Shown piece after piece: positions 17,049-26,459 of a stretch of 64,000 nt of DNA. Made by a program: the position numbers and the translations under genes. The notes under the pieces were generated by a model. It saw only the letters and a program-made list of their open reading frames with translations. It was not told the origin of the DNA and searched no databases. The DNA is from Adlercreutzia sp. ZJ304. Lineage in GTDB: Bacteria > Actinomycetota > Coriobacteriia > Coriobacteriales > Eggerthellaceae. The stretch lies in assembly GCF_011039075.1 (NCBI RefSeq), contig NZ_JAAKEG010000001.1, positions 1-64,000 on the forward strand. Direction: 5' to 3'. Position 1 is the stretch's first letter. Every line of letters begins with the position of its first letter.

Positions 17049-17603
17049 GTGTTCGGTATAGGTGGTTTTGAGTTATTCCTCATCCTTCTATTCGGATTCC
17101 TTATTTTTGGGCCTGATAAACTGCCTGAAATTGCTAAGACTGTTGGGCATGCCATAGCAAAATTTAGGAATGCTCAAGAAGAAATGAAAGGTACTTTAAG
17201 CACACAGTCTTTTATCGATAAAGATTCTGATGCGCCACTAAAAAATCCACTAGAAGTTATAGAGCAGGCTGCAAATGAGGCGCAGAGTAAAACGCGCACA
17301 GCACAGGCTGCTGTAAGTGACGCCACAGATAAAGCGGCAGAAAAACTATCGGAAAAGTCGGTTAGTTTTGCGGAGCGTAAAGCAAAATACGATCGCGAAC
17401 GTGCCGAGCGCAAGGCTGCCGAGGCGGCAGCTGCCGAAGCTGCCAAAGCGCAGGAATCTGCTGAAAAAGCTGGTGTGTCTGAAGAAAAGGTTTCTGATGC
17501 CAAGCAAGATCCAAAAACCGATGTGGCTGTAAAAACTGCAACTTCTGTTACCGATGCAACTAGCACCAAAAGCGCCCAGTCTATTGAGGAGGTGGCAAAG
17601 TAG
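17049..17603 (+). CDS. tatA: Twin-arginine translocase subunit TatA/TatB
   Basis: A 184-residue Tat component: short N-terminal membrane helix, the hinge FGPDKLPE and an amphipathic helix, then a long Ala/Lys/Glu-rich coiled tail (residues 75-184). The length and the G-F-E-L start suit TatB or a long TatA; the two cannot be separated by eye and a single-copy TatA with both jobs is possible. The start is GTG 17049. tatC follows 2 nt after the stop, supporting the call. The Tat pathway exports folded, cofactor-bearing proteins. Confidence 0.88.
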   Translation: MFGIGGFELFLILLFGFLIFGPDKLPEIAKTVGHAIAKFRNAQEEMKGTLSTQSFIDKDSDAPLKNPLEVIEQAANEAQSKTRTAQAAVSDATDKAAEKLSEKSVSFAERKAKYDRERAERKAAEAAAAEAAKAQESAEKAGVSEEKVSDAKQDPKTDVAVKTATSVTDATSTKSAQSIEEVAK

Positions 17604-17605
17604 TC

Positions 17606-18391
17606 ATGCCTATAGGTCCTGCAAGAATGCCCCTCTTTGATCATTTAGGTGAATTGCGCATGCGTCTTGTACGTATAGTGGCTTGCTTAGCGGTTGCTGT
17701 ATGTATCTTTTATTTCGCAGCGCCGGCAATGGGTCAGTTCTTACTACTGCCAATTACGCCCTACATTCCGGTAGATGTTGATACCGGTTGGGCAGAAATG
17801 ATGGCGCTAGATCCGTTCGAGGCGTTTGCGGTAAGGTTCCAAATAGCATTATTTTTCGGCGTTGTAGCAACATCGCCTGTTATTTTGTGGCAAATTCTTG
17901 CGTTCTTTCTGCCTGCCCTAAAGCCGAAAGAGCGTAAGTGGTTTATGCCCACATTTGTTATTGCTGTTGTGCTTTTTATACTTGGAACCGTGTTTTGCTA
18001 CACCATTATATTGAACGCAGCATTTCAGTGGCTGACCGAGCAGGCGCAAGGCTTGGGTTATGTTGCGCCTAGAATGTCATCTTACATAGATATAATCATC
18101 AAATTTGAAATAGCTTTTGGTATAGCCTTCGAGTTGCCTCTAATCATTTTCTATTTGGTTATATTCGATGTTATACCATACAAAAAATTGCGTTCTAGCT
18201 GGCGTATCGTCTATGTATCGTTGATGATTTTGTGCGCCATGGTAACTCCAGATGCCTCACCTGTAACAATGCTTCTTATGTTTGCTGCGATGGTGGCGCT
18301 GTATGAAGTTAGTTTGCTGCTTGCGCGTATAGTGCTAGCAAAACGCATAAAGCAACAAAACGAAGAATTAGCCGCAGAGGAAGACGAATAA
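17606..18391 (+). CDS. tatC: Twin-arginine translocase subunit TatC
   Basis: A 261-residue, six-helix membrane protein with the TatC signature: MPLFDHLGELRMRL at the N-terminus, the conserved LKPKERKW loop and FEIAFGIAFELPL. It is the receptor for RR signal peptides. The lipoprotein at 33484, with an RRSFVG signal, is a likely client. Its stop TAA ends one base before the hypA start GTG, so the Tat and Hyp genes are linked. Confidence 0.96.
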   Translation: MPIGPARMPLFDHLGELRMRLVRIVACLAVAVCIFYFAAPAMGQFLLLPITPYIPVDVDTGWAEMMALDPFEAFAVRFQIALFFGVVATSPVILWQILAFFLPALKPKERKWFMPTFVIAVVLFILGTVFCYTIILNAAFQWLTEQAQGLGYVAPRMSSYIDIIIKFEIAFGIAFELPLIIFYLVIFDVIPYKKLRSSWRIVYVSLMILCAMVTPDASPVTMLLMFAAMVALYEVSLLLARIVLAKRIKQQNEELAAEEDE

Positions 18392-18766
18392 GTGCACGAA
18401 TTGGGCATAATGACCGGTGTTTTGGATGCCGCAAAAGAAACAGCCAAAAATGCCGGAGCTACTCGCTTGTTGGAAGTTACATTGCGCATAGGAGATATGA
18501 CTGAAGCCATTGAAGATGCGCTTGTGTTTGCTTTTGAGGCACTAACCGAGGGCGATCCTTTCACAGAAGGTGCCAAGCTAAATATTATTATGGTGCATCC
18601 GAAAAGCCGCTGTTTAGAGTGCGGTGCAGAATATTCTCACGATCGATTTAATATGTTTTGCCCTGAATGTGATAGTTTTGCAACCGAATTACTAGAAGGT
18701 AAGGAATTGCAGATAGATTCCATTGAGGTAGATTTACCCGAAGATGATGCTTTAGCTAAAAATTAG
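18392..18766 (+). CDS. hypA: Hydrogenase nickel-incorporation protein HypA
   Basis: A 124-residue HypA: N-terminal Met-His-Glu (His2 is the nickel ligand) and a zinc site C74-x2-C77 ... C90-x2-C93 (CLECG and CPEC). HypA passes nickel to the [NiFe]-hydrogenase large subunit together with HypB. The GTG at 18392 is the only start that gives the essential MHE terminus. It lies directly after tatC and before hypB. No hydrogenase structural genes are in this window. Confidence 0.95.
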   Translation: MHELGIMTGVLDAAKETAKNAGATRLLEVTLRIGDMTEAIEDALVFAFEALTEGDPFTEGAKLNIIMVHPKSRCLECGAEYSHDRFNMFCPECDSFATELLEGKELQIDSIEVDLPEDDALAKN

Positions 18767-18788
18767 CTGTCAGAGGAGTTTTGCTGTT

Positions 18789-19439
18789 ATGCAGATAGAT
18801 ATGAAACAACCCATTCTGGAGAAAAACGACGCTATAGCTGCCCAGTTGCGCCAGCGTTTTGCCGATGCGGGCGTGTTTGTACTGGATTTGCTTGCAAGCC
18901 CCGGGTCGGGTAAAACATCTACAATTCTTGCCACGATAGATGCGTTGCGCGACGAATTCAACATAGCCGTTATTGAGGGTGATATAGCTAGCAGCGTAGA
19001 TGCTGAAAAGATTAAGCGCCAAGGTACATCGGCTGTGCAGATAAATACTGGCGGTGCATGTCATCTGGAAAGTGCGATGATAAAGCGTGCTGTAGACGTG
19101 TTAGACCTTGATAGGCTTGACTTGATAATAATTGAGAATGTGGGCAATTTGGTGTGTCCTACCGATTTCGATTTAGGCGAAAATGCCAAGGTTATGATTT
19201 TGTCGGTTCCTGAAGGTGATGATAAACCGCTTAAATATCCGGGTGTCTTTCAGGTATCTGATGCAATTGTGCTTAACAAAGTTGACACTATGCCTGTATT
19301 CGACTTTAACGAGCAAGCATTTCGCGATGAGGTTCATAGGCTAAATCCTACGGCTCCAATCTTTCCTATAGCTGCTACAAAGGGCAGCGGTGTAGAAGAG
19401 TGGGCATCGTGGTTAGCTGAAAAGATTCGTGCAATTTAG
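18789..19439 (+). CDS. hypB: Hydrogenase maturation GTPase HypB
   Basis: A SIMIBI-class GTPase of 216 residues that works with HypA in nickel insertion. It has the Walker A SPGSGKTS (37-44), the metal-binding motif GGACHLE, and NKVD for guanine. The N-terminus lacks the His-rich nickel-storage region and the CxxCGC motif seen in some HypB proteins, so it has only the low-affinity GTPase-domain site. The ATG follows AGAGGAG. It is part of the hypA-hypB-nadE run. Confidence 0.95.
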   Translation: MQIDMKQPILEKNDAIAAQLRQRFADAGVFVLDLLASPGSGKTSTILATIDALRDEFNIAVIEGDIASSVDAEKIKRQGTSAVQINTGGACHLESAMIKRAVDVLDLDRLDLIIIENVGNLVCPTDFDLGENAKVMILSVPEGDDKPLKYPGVFQVSDAIVLNKVDTMPVFDFNEQAFRDEVHRLNPTAPIFPIAATKGSGVEEWASWLAEKIRAI

Positions 19440-19458
19440 TGCTTTATAGGGGTTTAAC

Positions 19459-20277
19459 ATGCAGATTGCCGATATATACGAGGCGTGCAAAGATGCAACT
19501 GCAAGTTTTGTGCACAACGCTGGGTTTACGCATGTTGTTATAGGTCTTTCTGGTGGTATAGATTCCAGCTTAGTAGCCACAATAGCCGTAGATGCGCTGG
19601 GTGCAAACAATGTGCATGGGGTGCTGCTTCCGGGTCCTTATTCTAGCGATCATTCCGTAAGCGACGCAAAGCAGCTATCGGAAAATTTAGCAATAGACGC
19701 TATAACTATTCCAATTATTGAACCCTACAATGCTTTCGCGAAAAATATATCAGACGCTACTGCGTCGCCTTTTGACGGCTTAGCATCTGAAAACACACAG
19801 GCGCGCTGCCGCACAGTGGTGCTTATGGCGCTTTCCAATATGTATGGTTGGCTTATGCTGAACACTGGTAATAAATCGGAAGCTGCTATGGGCTATTCAA
19901 CGCTGTATGGTGATGCGGCGGGCGCTTTTGCGCCTATTGGTGGTATATACAAGACGCAGGTATATCAGATGTGTGAATGGCGTAATAAGCAGGCACTAGA
20001 CGCAGGCGAAATTGCCCCCATTCCGCGTAATGTAATAGAGAAACCTCCGTCTGCGGAATTGTCGGTGGGACAGTTGGATGAAAAGGCGCTTGGCATAGAC
20101 TACAAAACGCTAGATACTATTTTGATAGAACTGGTTGAACATAATGCCGATGTGCAATCAGTTGTAGATATGGGTTTTTCTAAGGCTCGGGTGCAAAACA
20201 TTTTACAGCGTTTTGAAGCTAATGCGTTTAAGCGTGCTATGGAACCGCCATATCCGAGCGTGCAATTCTATGAATAA
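19459..20277 (+). CDS. nadE: NH3-dependent NAD+ synthetase
   Basis: This enzyme converts deamido-NAD to NAD using ATP and ammonia. The 272-residue size fits the ammonia-dependent form, with no glutaminase domain. The ATP-pyrophosphatase P-loop is SGGIDSS (about 31-37), and the motifs NTGNKSEAAMGYSTLYGD and RNVIEKPPSAEL are present. The histidine kinase start (20270) overlaps its end by 8 bases. Together with pncB at 57261 it covers two steps of NAD synthesis. Confidence 0.95.
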   Translation: MQIADIYEACKDATASFVHNAGFTHVVIGLSGGIDSSLVATIAVDALGANNVHGVLLPGPYSSDHSVSDAKQLSENLAIDAITIPIIEPYNAFAKNISDATASPFDGLASENTQARCRTVVLMALSNMYGWLMLNTGNKSEAAMGYSTLYGDAAGAFAPIGGIYKTQVYQMCEWRNKQALDAGEIAPIPRNVIEKPPSAELSVGQLDEKALGIDYKTLDTILIELVEHNADVQSVVDMGFSKARVQNILQRFEANAFKRAMEPPYPSVQFYE

Positions 20278-21496
20278 GCACAGGTTTAGGTTATACCTTC
20301 GCGATGTGCCCATGAGCGGTACGGATTGGCTTGTGGATGCCGTTATAGCATTAGGTGCTTTTGGATTTGGTCTTCTTCAGATGAGCGCCTCGGCTAATCT
20401 AATGATTCCCGATGATTTTATACGGCGCTTGCTTGGGGTCCGCACAATAACGCTTTCCGGATGGGGAATATTAATGGTGGCGCTTACATGCATTCCTCTG
20501 ACGGTACGCCGACGTCTTCCGTGGGTTGTGTTTGTGGTTACAACTCTATTGTGGGCGTTTTTTGAAATGCAAATGGGTGCCACAACGCTTTCGCTTGTAG
20601 GTCCGCTAATTGCATTGTTTACCGTTGCGTATGAATGCACCAAATATGAAGCCGCATTGGCAGGCGGTGTGTTGTTAGTAACAGTTGCGGGTTGTGCGTT
20701 TTTTGCTCCCACATCTTCACTTGCAATGCTTATGCTGGTGCAGAACACAGCCATAGTGGTGGCTGTTGCCTTTGCCGGGTTTGCTCTTCATGCTAGACAA
20801 GATTCTGTGAAGGCGCTGGCTGCTCGCGCTGCCGAAGCTGAGCGCACACGTGAAATTCACGCTGAAAAGCGCGTGGAGGAAGAACGGCTGCGCATAGCGC
20901 GAGAAGTGCACGATATAACAGCACATTCGTTGTCTGCTGTAAGCATACAGTCGGCGGCGGCTGCTGCGCTTATACAGACAGATCCGGAGGCAGCCAAACA
21001 CGCTTTAGACAACATTCGCAAAACTTCTAAAGATGCGCTTTCGGAAATGCGCGGCATGATTGCTGTCTTGCGTGATGGCTCATCAGATGCTGACATACAG
21101 CCCATGATGGGCATAGATGAATTATCTGGTTTGAAGGATTATTTGGAAGAGGCTGGATTGGCGGTATCGCTTCGCGTAGACGGGCGCAAAGACACTCTGC
21201 CGGCTTACATAAGCATGGCGCTTTATGGCATATCGCGCGAAGCGGCTACTAATATAGTTAGGCATTCTCATGCAAGCAAAGCGTCTATCAGCTTGACGAT
21301 TAATAGTGATGTTGCAATGCTCGATATTGAAGACGATGGTTGCGGAATTAAATCAGATGCGCCGATGGGTCATGGAATTGAGGGCATGCGAGAGCGGGTA
21401 AAAGTCCTTGGCGGAACGTTCTATATATCGCCTAGCAATACGGCGGGAACTAAGATAAGTGTACGTATTCCAGTGGCGCGTGTAGATATTCACTAG
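20270..21496 (+). CDS. NarL-family sensor histidine kinase
   Basis: A 408-residue membrane sensor kinase. About six hydrophobic segments fill residues 20-175. A coiled linker leads to the HisKA_3 dimerisation domain with the phospho-acceptor His214 in REVHD, and an HATPase_c domain with DDGCGI and the G2 loop GHGIEGMRERV. The pattern is the DesK-like type with a membrane sensor and no extracellular domain. The ATG at 20270 overlaps nadE; the frame is open upstream but only inside nadE. It is immediately followed by its response regulator. The signal is unknown. Confidence 0.9.
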   Translation: MNKHRFRLYLRDVPMSGTDWLVDAVIALGAFGFGLLQMSASANLMIPDDFIRRLLGVRTITLSGWGILMVALTCIPLTVRRRLPWVVFVVTTLLWAFFEMQMGATTLSLVGPLIALFTVAYECTKYEAALAGGVLLVTVAGCAFFAPTSSLAMLMLVQNTAIVVAVAFAGFALHARQDSVKALAARAAEAERTREIHAEKRVEEERLRIAREVHDITAHSLSAVSIQSAAAAALIQTDPEAAKHALDNIRKTSKDALSEMRGMIAVLRDGSSDADIQPMMGIDELSGLKDYLEEAGLAVSLRVDGRKDTLPAYISMALYGISREAATNIVRHSHASKASISLTINSDVAMLDIEDDGCGIKSDAPMGHGIEGMRERVKVLGGTFYISPSNTAGTKISVRIPVARVDIH

Positions 21497-21505
21497 GTGA
21501 AAACA

Positions 21506-22198
21506 ATGGATGATAAACAAATTCATGTACTAATAGCAGACGATCAGGAACTTGTTCGCAGCGGATATCGGGCAATATTGGGAACGTATTCCGATATAGA
21601 TGTGATAGGTGCTGCATCTGATGGGGATGAAGCTGTACGAATGGCTCAACTCATGCGACCAGATGTGGTGCTGATGGATATACGTATGCCCGGAAAAGAT
21701 GGCATAAGTGCTACGCGCGATATAGCGCACAACCCATTGTTGTTGGGCACGCATATACTTGTATTGACAACGTTTGATGTAGATAGGTATGTCTACGATG
21801 CGCTAGAAGCAGGCGCAAGTGGGTTTCTTTTGAAAGATGCCGATCCTGATGAAATAGTGCATGCTATTCGCGTTGTTGCTGCGGGGGATGCGCTTATTCA
21901 GCCAAGTGTGATGCGCCGTTTAGTGGAGACATTTGCGGCTACGGGGAAACGAGCAGTATCTTTAGGGAATGCGGAGTCGAATGCCTTGTTGGCAACATTG
22001 ACCGACAGAGAGCGCGAGATTCTTACATTGGTAGCGCGCGGGCTTTCTAACGAGCTTATCTCTAAAGAACTATTCATTTCGCCAGCTACGGTAAAGACGC
22101 ATCTTGCGCGCATTATGTCGAAAACAGATTCTCATGATAGAGCACAGCTTGTGGTATTTGCCTACGAAAGTGGACTAGTTTGTCCGGGGACTTTGTAA
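21506..22198 (+). CDS. NarL/LuxR-type response regulator
   Basis: A 230-residue regulator: receiver domain with acidic pocket D12-D13, phospho-acceptor D58 (VVLMDIRMPG) and the conserved Lys (LLKDAD), then a LuxR-type HTH near residues 165-225 (LTDREREILTLVARGLSN, SPATVKTHLARI). ATG 21506 follows AGGTGA by five bases; a GTG at 21497 directly after the kinase stop is possible. It pairs with the kinase at 20270. Targets are unknown. Confidence 0.93.
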   Translation: MDDKQIHVLIADDQELVRSGYRAILGTYSDIDVIGAASDGDEAVRMAQLMRPDVVLMDIRMPGKDGISATRDIAHNPLLLGTHILVLTTFDVDRYVYDALEAGASGFLLKDADPDEIVHAIRVVAAGDALIQPSVMRRLVETFAATGKRAVSLGNAESNALLATLTDREREILTLVARGLSNELISKELFISPATVKTHLARIMSKTDSHDRAQLVVFAYESGLVCPGTL

Positions 22199-22235
22199 GA
22201 TTAACGTTATCTCTTGTAAAAAATTCGCCTTTTAA

Positions 22236-22262
22236 TTAGCAATCGGAGGCTTTGAGTGCTAA
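22236..22262 (+). promoter_or_regulatory. Upstream CIRCE element (HrcA operator), one mismatch
   Basis: TTAGCAATC - 9 nt - GAGTGCTAA, one base away from the CIRCE consensus TTAGCACTC-N9-GAGTGCTAA. Its centre lies 40 bp upstream of the centre of the perfect copy. Confidence 0.8.
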
Positions 22263-22275
22263 TATATACACCACT

Positions 22276-22302
22276 TTAGCACTCGGTATTCTTGAGTGCT
22301 AA
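22276..22302 (+). promoter_or_regulatory. Perfect CIRCE element (HrcA operator) for groESL
   Basis: TTAGCACTC - 9 nt - GAGTGCTAA, a perfect match to the HrcA heat-shock repressor site, 63 bp before groES. The right arm overlaps a possible -35 TTGAGT (22292-22297), with GATATT 17 nt later as a -10. Confidence 0.95.
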
Positions 22303-22365
22303 TTTTTAGAATTAGATATTGGCTTAACTTTAGATTAAGAAACGTGACCAAAGAAGGAGTCAAAC

Positions 22366-22653
22366 ATGAATCTTAAGCCGCTGGGTGATCGTGTCATCAT
22401 TAAGCAGGACGAAGCTGAAACTACAACAGCATCGGGACTGTTTCTAGCTGGTGACAGCAAAGAGAAACCGCAGACTGGCACCGTTCTTGCTGTGGGAGAA
22501 GGTCGTCTTGACAAGGATGGCAACCGTATTGAGGTGCCCGTAAAAGTGGGCGATCGTGTGGTCTATAGCAAGTATGGCGGAAACGAAATTTCTTGCGACG
22601 ACGAGGAAGTACTAATTGTCCGCGCAGATGATATTTACGCTGTCTTCGCGTAG
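22366..22653 (+). CDS. groES: Co-chaperonin GroES
   Basis: A 95-residue GroES, the lid of the GroEL chamber. Seen: the start MNLKPLGDRVIIK, a mobile loop around TTASGLFL, and the roof and C-terminal strands ending DDIYAVFA. The ATG follows AAGGAG. It lies 29 nt before groEL in one operon, under two CIRCE operators, so HrcA heat-shock control is expected. Confidence 0.97.
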   Translation: MNLKPLGDRVIIKQDEAETTTASGLFLAGDSKEKPQTGTVLAVGEGRLDKDGNRIEVPVKVGDRVVYSKYGGNEISCDDEEVLIVRADDIYAVFA

Positions 22654-22664
22654 TTAATAAATAA

Positions 22665-24314
<1,650 letters not shown>

Positions 24315-24379
24315 GAGCCACCAAAGGAGCAAAGCGGTGCAAGCTTGCGTGCGCAATGCTCAGTTGTTCACACAGATAC

Positions 24380-24411
24380 AACAATAAGGGTCCTTCGGGA
24401 CCCTTATTGTT
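24380..24411 (+). terminator. Strong terminator after groEL
   Basis: A 14-bp perfect stem closed by a TTCG tetraloop, 65 nt after the groEL stop; the 3' arm ends in TTATTGTT. Confidence 0.9.
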
Positions 24412-24453
24412 GCGGGATTGTAGCACGTCGCGCACGTTACTTTTTTATTGAGA

Positions 24454-24459
24454 TAGAAT
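24454..24459 (+). promoter_or_regulatory. -10 element placed for a leaderless mRNA
   Basis: TAGAAT ends six bases before the ATG at 24466, so transcription would begin at or next to the start codon. No Shine-Dalgarno is visible before that ATG. Confidence 0.5.
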
Positions 24460-24465
24460 CCAATT

Positions 24466-25455
24466 ATGGACAGTTTTCTTTATATAGCAGAACATGTTTT
24501 AGGGCACTCGTTTGAAGATACACTCTATCTTGTGCCGTTTTTATTCGTTACCTATCTTCTTATGGAATGGCTTGAGCACAAGACCGGTGCGAAAACTCAA
24601 AATGCTATACGACATGCCGGGGCTGCAGGGCCTGTGATAGGTGCATTTCTTGGTGTTGTGCCTCAGTGTGGTTTCTCTGCAGTTTCCGCTACTTTATATG
24701 CGGGACGCGTTATTACGCTTGGCACATTGTTTGCAGTATTTCTGTCAACGTCCGACGAGATGCTACCGATATTCATAGCTGAACAAGTGCCACCCAATAC
24801 CATTTTGTCTATCATGGGCGCAAAGGTAATTATTGGCATGGTAATGGGATTTATTGTAGACGCAGTTCTGCGTCTAGCCAGACGCGACAAGCAAGATCTT
24901 CGCATACACGAATTATGTGAGCACGACAATTGTGGTTGTTCTGGTGACTGTGCCACGTGTACTGCGAATCCGCAATTAGCTTATCAGCATGCAGATGATT
25001 GTTGTAGTGATTGCACCCACGAGCATCACCAGCACGATCATAGTCATGATGCTGGCTGGAAGGGCATACTTGTATCGGCTCTAAAGCATACGGTGCAGGT
25101 AATGGTGTTTATTTTCTTTATAACTATAGTGCTCAATGCTGTACTTGAAGTGGTTGGCGAGGATATTCTAGGTAACTTTATGGAAGCTAATCCTGAATTT
25201 GCCGTGTTTGCTTCGGCGCTTGTTGGGCTTATTCCCAATTGTGCCGCTAGTGTAGTAATAGCCGATTTATACATTGAAGGTGTGCTTGGTGCGGGGGCTA
25301 TGCTTGCGGGGCTTTTAGTATCGGCAGGTGTGGGGATTTTAGTACTTGCACGCGCAAATCGTCATTGGAAGCAAAATCTTGCCATAATAGCAGCATTATA
25401 TGTAACAGGAGTTTTCTGGGGCCTAATAACGAACGCCCTAAACATAGTCTTCTGA
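24466..25455 (+). CDS. Heavy-metal/manganese exporter of the ArsP_2 (10-TM) family
   Basis: A 329-residue membrane protein in two matching halves. Each half has the inverted-repeat style motif seen in this family (GVVPQCGFSAVSATLYAGR in the first, GLIPNCAASVVIADLY in the second). Between them, residues about 145-200 form a loop with some nine Cys and over a dozen His and Asp/Glu, ending in a His/Asp cluster (HEHHQHDHSHD), an obvious metal-binding segment. The family is annotated as a putative manganese or arsenic exporter; the metal here is not known. The ATG has no ribosome binding site and a -10 lies just upstream, so it may be leaderless. Confidence 0.78.
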   Translation: MDSFLYIAEHVLGHSFEDTLYLVPFLFVTYLLMEWLEHKTGAKTQNAIRHAGAAGPVIGAFLGVVPQCGFSAVSATLYAGRVITLGTLFAVFLSTSDEMLPIFIAEQVPPNTILSIMGAKVIIGMVMGFIVDAVLRLARRDKQDLRIHELCEHDNCGCSGDCATCTANPQLAYQHADDCCSDCTHEHHQHDHSHDAGWKGILVSALKHTVQVMVFIFFITIVLNAVLEVVGEDILGNFMEANPEFAVFASALVGLIPNCAASVVIADLYIEGVLGAGAMLAGLLVSAGVGILVLARANRHWKQNLAIIAALYVTGVFWGLITNALNIVF

Positions 25456-25456
25456 T

Positions 25457-25495
25457 TTGGATACGAATAGTGCGTTGTATTGCCACGTTTTGAAC
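25457..25495. repeat. Direct repeat, left copy
   Basis: About 39 bp beginning TTGGATACGAATAGTGCG and ending TTTTGAAC. It recurs with two substitutions and one extra T at 26257-26296. The two copies bracket about 760 bp of mobile-element debris (IS junction, truncated transposase, inverted-repeat element). Confidence 0.7.
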
Positions 25496-25653
25496 TTCAA
25501 TAATGTCTGGCTTAAAGAGCGCATCTTAGACATATAGGCAAAAGTGTGTAAGAATTCATGCTGTTTTCCCTGTTCAGATACCAAATAGATGCCTTTTAAG
25601 TCGATGCTGCTCGACTTTCATATAGGCAAAAAGTGCGCCTAATTCTTACTTGA

Positions 25654-25708
25654 CACCCCTGTTCATAACTGACTTTTTCTAGGAAAAAGTCAGTTATGAA
25701 CAGGGGTG
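25654..25708. repeat. 25-bp perfect inverted repeat with 5-bp spacer (abutted IS ends)
   Basis: The segment 25654-25678 is the exact reverse complement of 25684-25708, with CTAGG between. The truncated transposase start lies 5 bp past the right arm. Two IS termini facing each other with a few bases between is the arrangement of an IS circle or tandem-dimer junction. A perfect TTGACA (25650-25655) overlaps the left edge. Confidence 0.7.
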
Positions 25709-25712
25709 AGCA

Positions 25713-25905
25713 GTGTCTATCTCAAAATGCAGCATTTGCAGCAGCAAAATGTCAAAGAACAAATTCACTAAAGCAGGAAAGCAGAGGTGGAGATGCACCT
25801 TATGCGGAGGCTCTAGCGTTAGGAGAAACGATACCTCCGCAAGATGGCTTAAAGTGTTTGTTGGATGGCTTTTGGATAAACTCTCAACACCCCGGACGCT
25901 AGATT
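25713..25905 (+). pseudogene. Truncated IS256-superfamily (IS1249-like) transposase, N-terminal part
   Basis: Only the first 65 or so residues remain. They carry a zinc-ribbon start with two Cys pairs (C6-x2-C9 and CTLCG) and the stretch KAGKQRWRCTLCGG, then WLKVFVGWLLDK, which is the opening of IS1249-type transposases of actinobacteria. After about 25905 the frame runs into unrelated sequence and then the inverted-repeat element at 25950. The start is GTG 25713 next to the terminal repeat. It is a dead remnant. Confidence 0.75.
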
Positions 25906-25949
25906 ACGATTCAACTCATCCGCATACTAGTTCAAAAAAGTTAGAAAAA

Positions 25950-26102
25950 TGGTCAAAACTTCCGACTTTCCATGGTCATAGTGCCACATAGCTAACTTGA
26001 ATTGTGGAGAACACTGGGCAAACAGGGTTCTTCAATTCCATTTTGATTCGTAATTGGCGTAATTTGGCATTGTAGACTGTGGAAAGTCGGAAGTTTTGAC
26101 CA
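25950..26102. mobile_element. 153-bp MITE-like element, copy A
   Basis: It is bounded by perfect 23-bp terminal inverted repeats (25950-25972 and 26080-26102, starting TGGTCAAAAC). There is no coding capacity. An inverted copy of exactly the same length lies at 63848-64000, with conserved termini and a diverged centre. Homology continues about 115 bp beyond the right end (26103-26216). Confidence 0.75.
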
Positions 26103-26216
26103 CTTTTCGCCTAAAAAGTGACGAAGGTAACACACGGTCTGGTTTGGTCAGAGTTCCACAACAGCGCGCCCTATCCATATGCAATCGACTGAGCCTTACA
26201 CACTTTTCTGCCTATA
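26103..26216. repeat. Conserved flank of the 153-bp element, copy A
   Basis: This segment, including a CACTTTT/AAAAGTG inverted repeat next to the element, matches the reverse complement of 63733-63847 closely. It ends in a motif related to ATATAGGCA-AAAGTGTG, which also occurs at about 25531 and 25619. So the 153-bp core sits inside a longer repeated unit of about 270 bp. Confidence 0.65.
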
Positions 26217-26256
26217 TGCCGCATCATATTGAACTGCTCTAAGACCAAGTTGTCTT

Positions 26257-26296
26257 TTGGATGCGGATAGTGCGTTGTATTGCCACGTTTTTGAAC
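26257..26296. repeat. Direct repeat, right copy; also part of a hairpin downstream of the tRNAs
   Basis: This is the second copy of the 39-bp repeat at 25457-25495. Its last part (TTGCCAC...TTGAAC) is an imperfect inverted repeat of GTTCAAAATAAGTGGCAA at 26321-26338, forming a hairpin downstream of tRNA-Gln on the minus strand that could end the tRNA transcript. Confidence 0.6.
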
Positions 26297-26362
26297 CGAA
26301 TTGGCTTCGTCCAATGAAGAGTTCAAAATAAGTGGCAAGACGACGTGCTAGACGTATTCAAA

Positions 26363-26436
26363 TGGCTGGGGTACCAGGATTCGAACCTAGATAGCTGGCA
26401 CCAAAAACCAGAGTCCTGCCGTTGGACGATACCCCA
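26363..26436 (-). tRNA. tRNA-Gln (TTG)
   Basis: On the minus strand the acceptor is TGGGGTA/TACCCCA, the anticodon loop TTTTGGT (TTG) sits on CTGGT/GCCAG, and CCA is encoded. It lies 23 nt downstream of tRNA-Lys on the same strand. Confidence 0.93.
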
Positions 26437-26459
26437 GCGAAGCATTCCGCATAAAGAAA

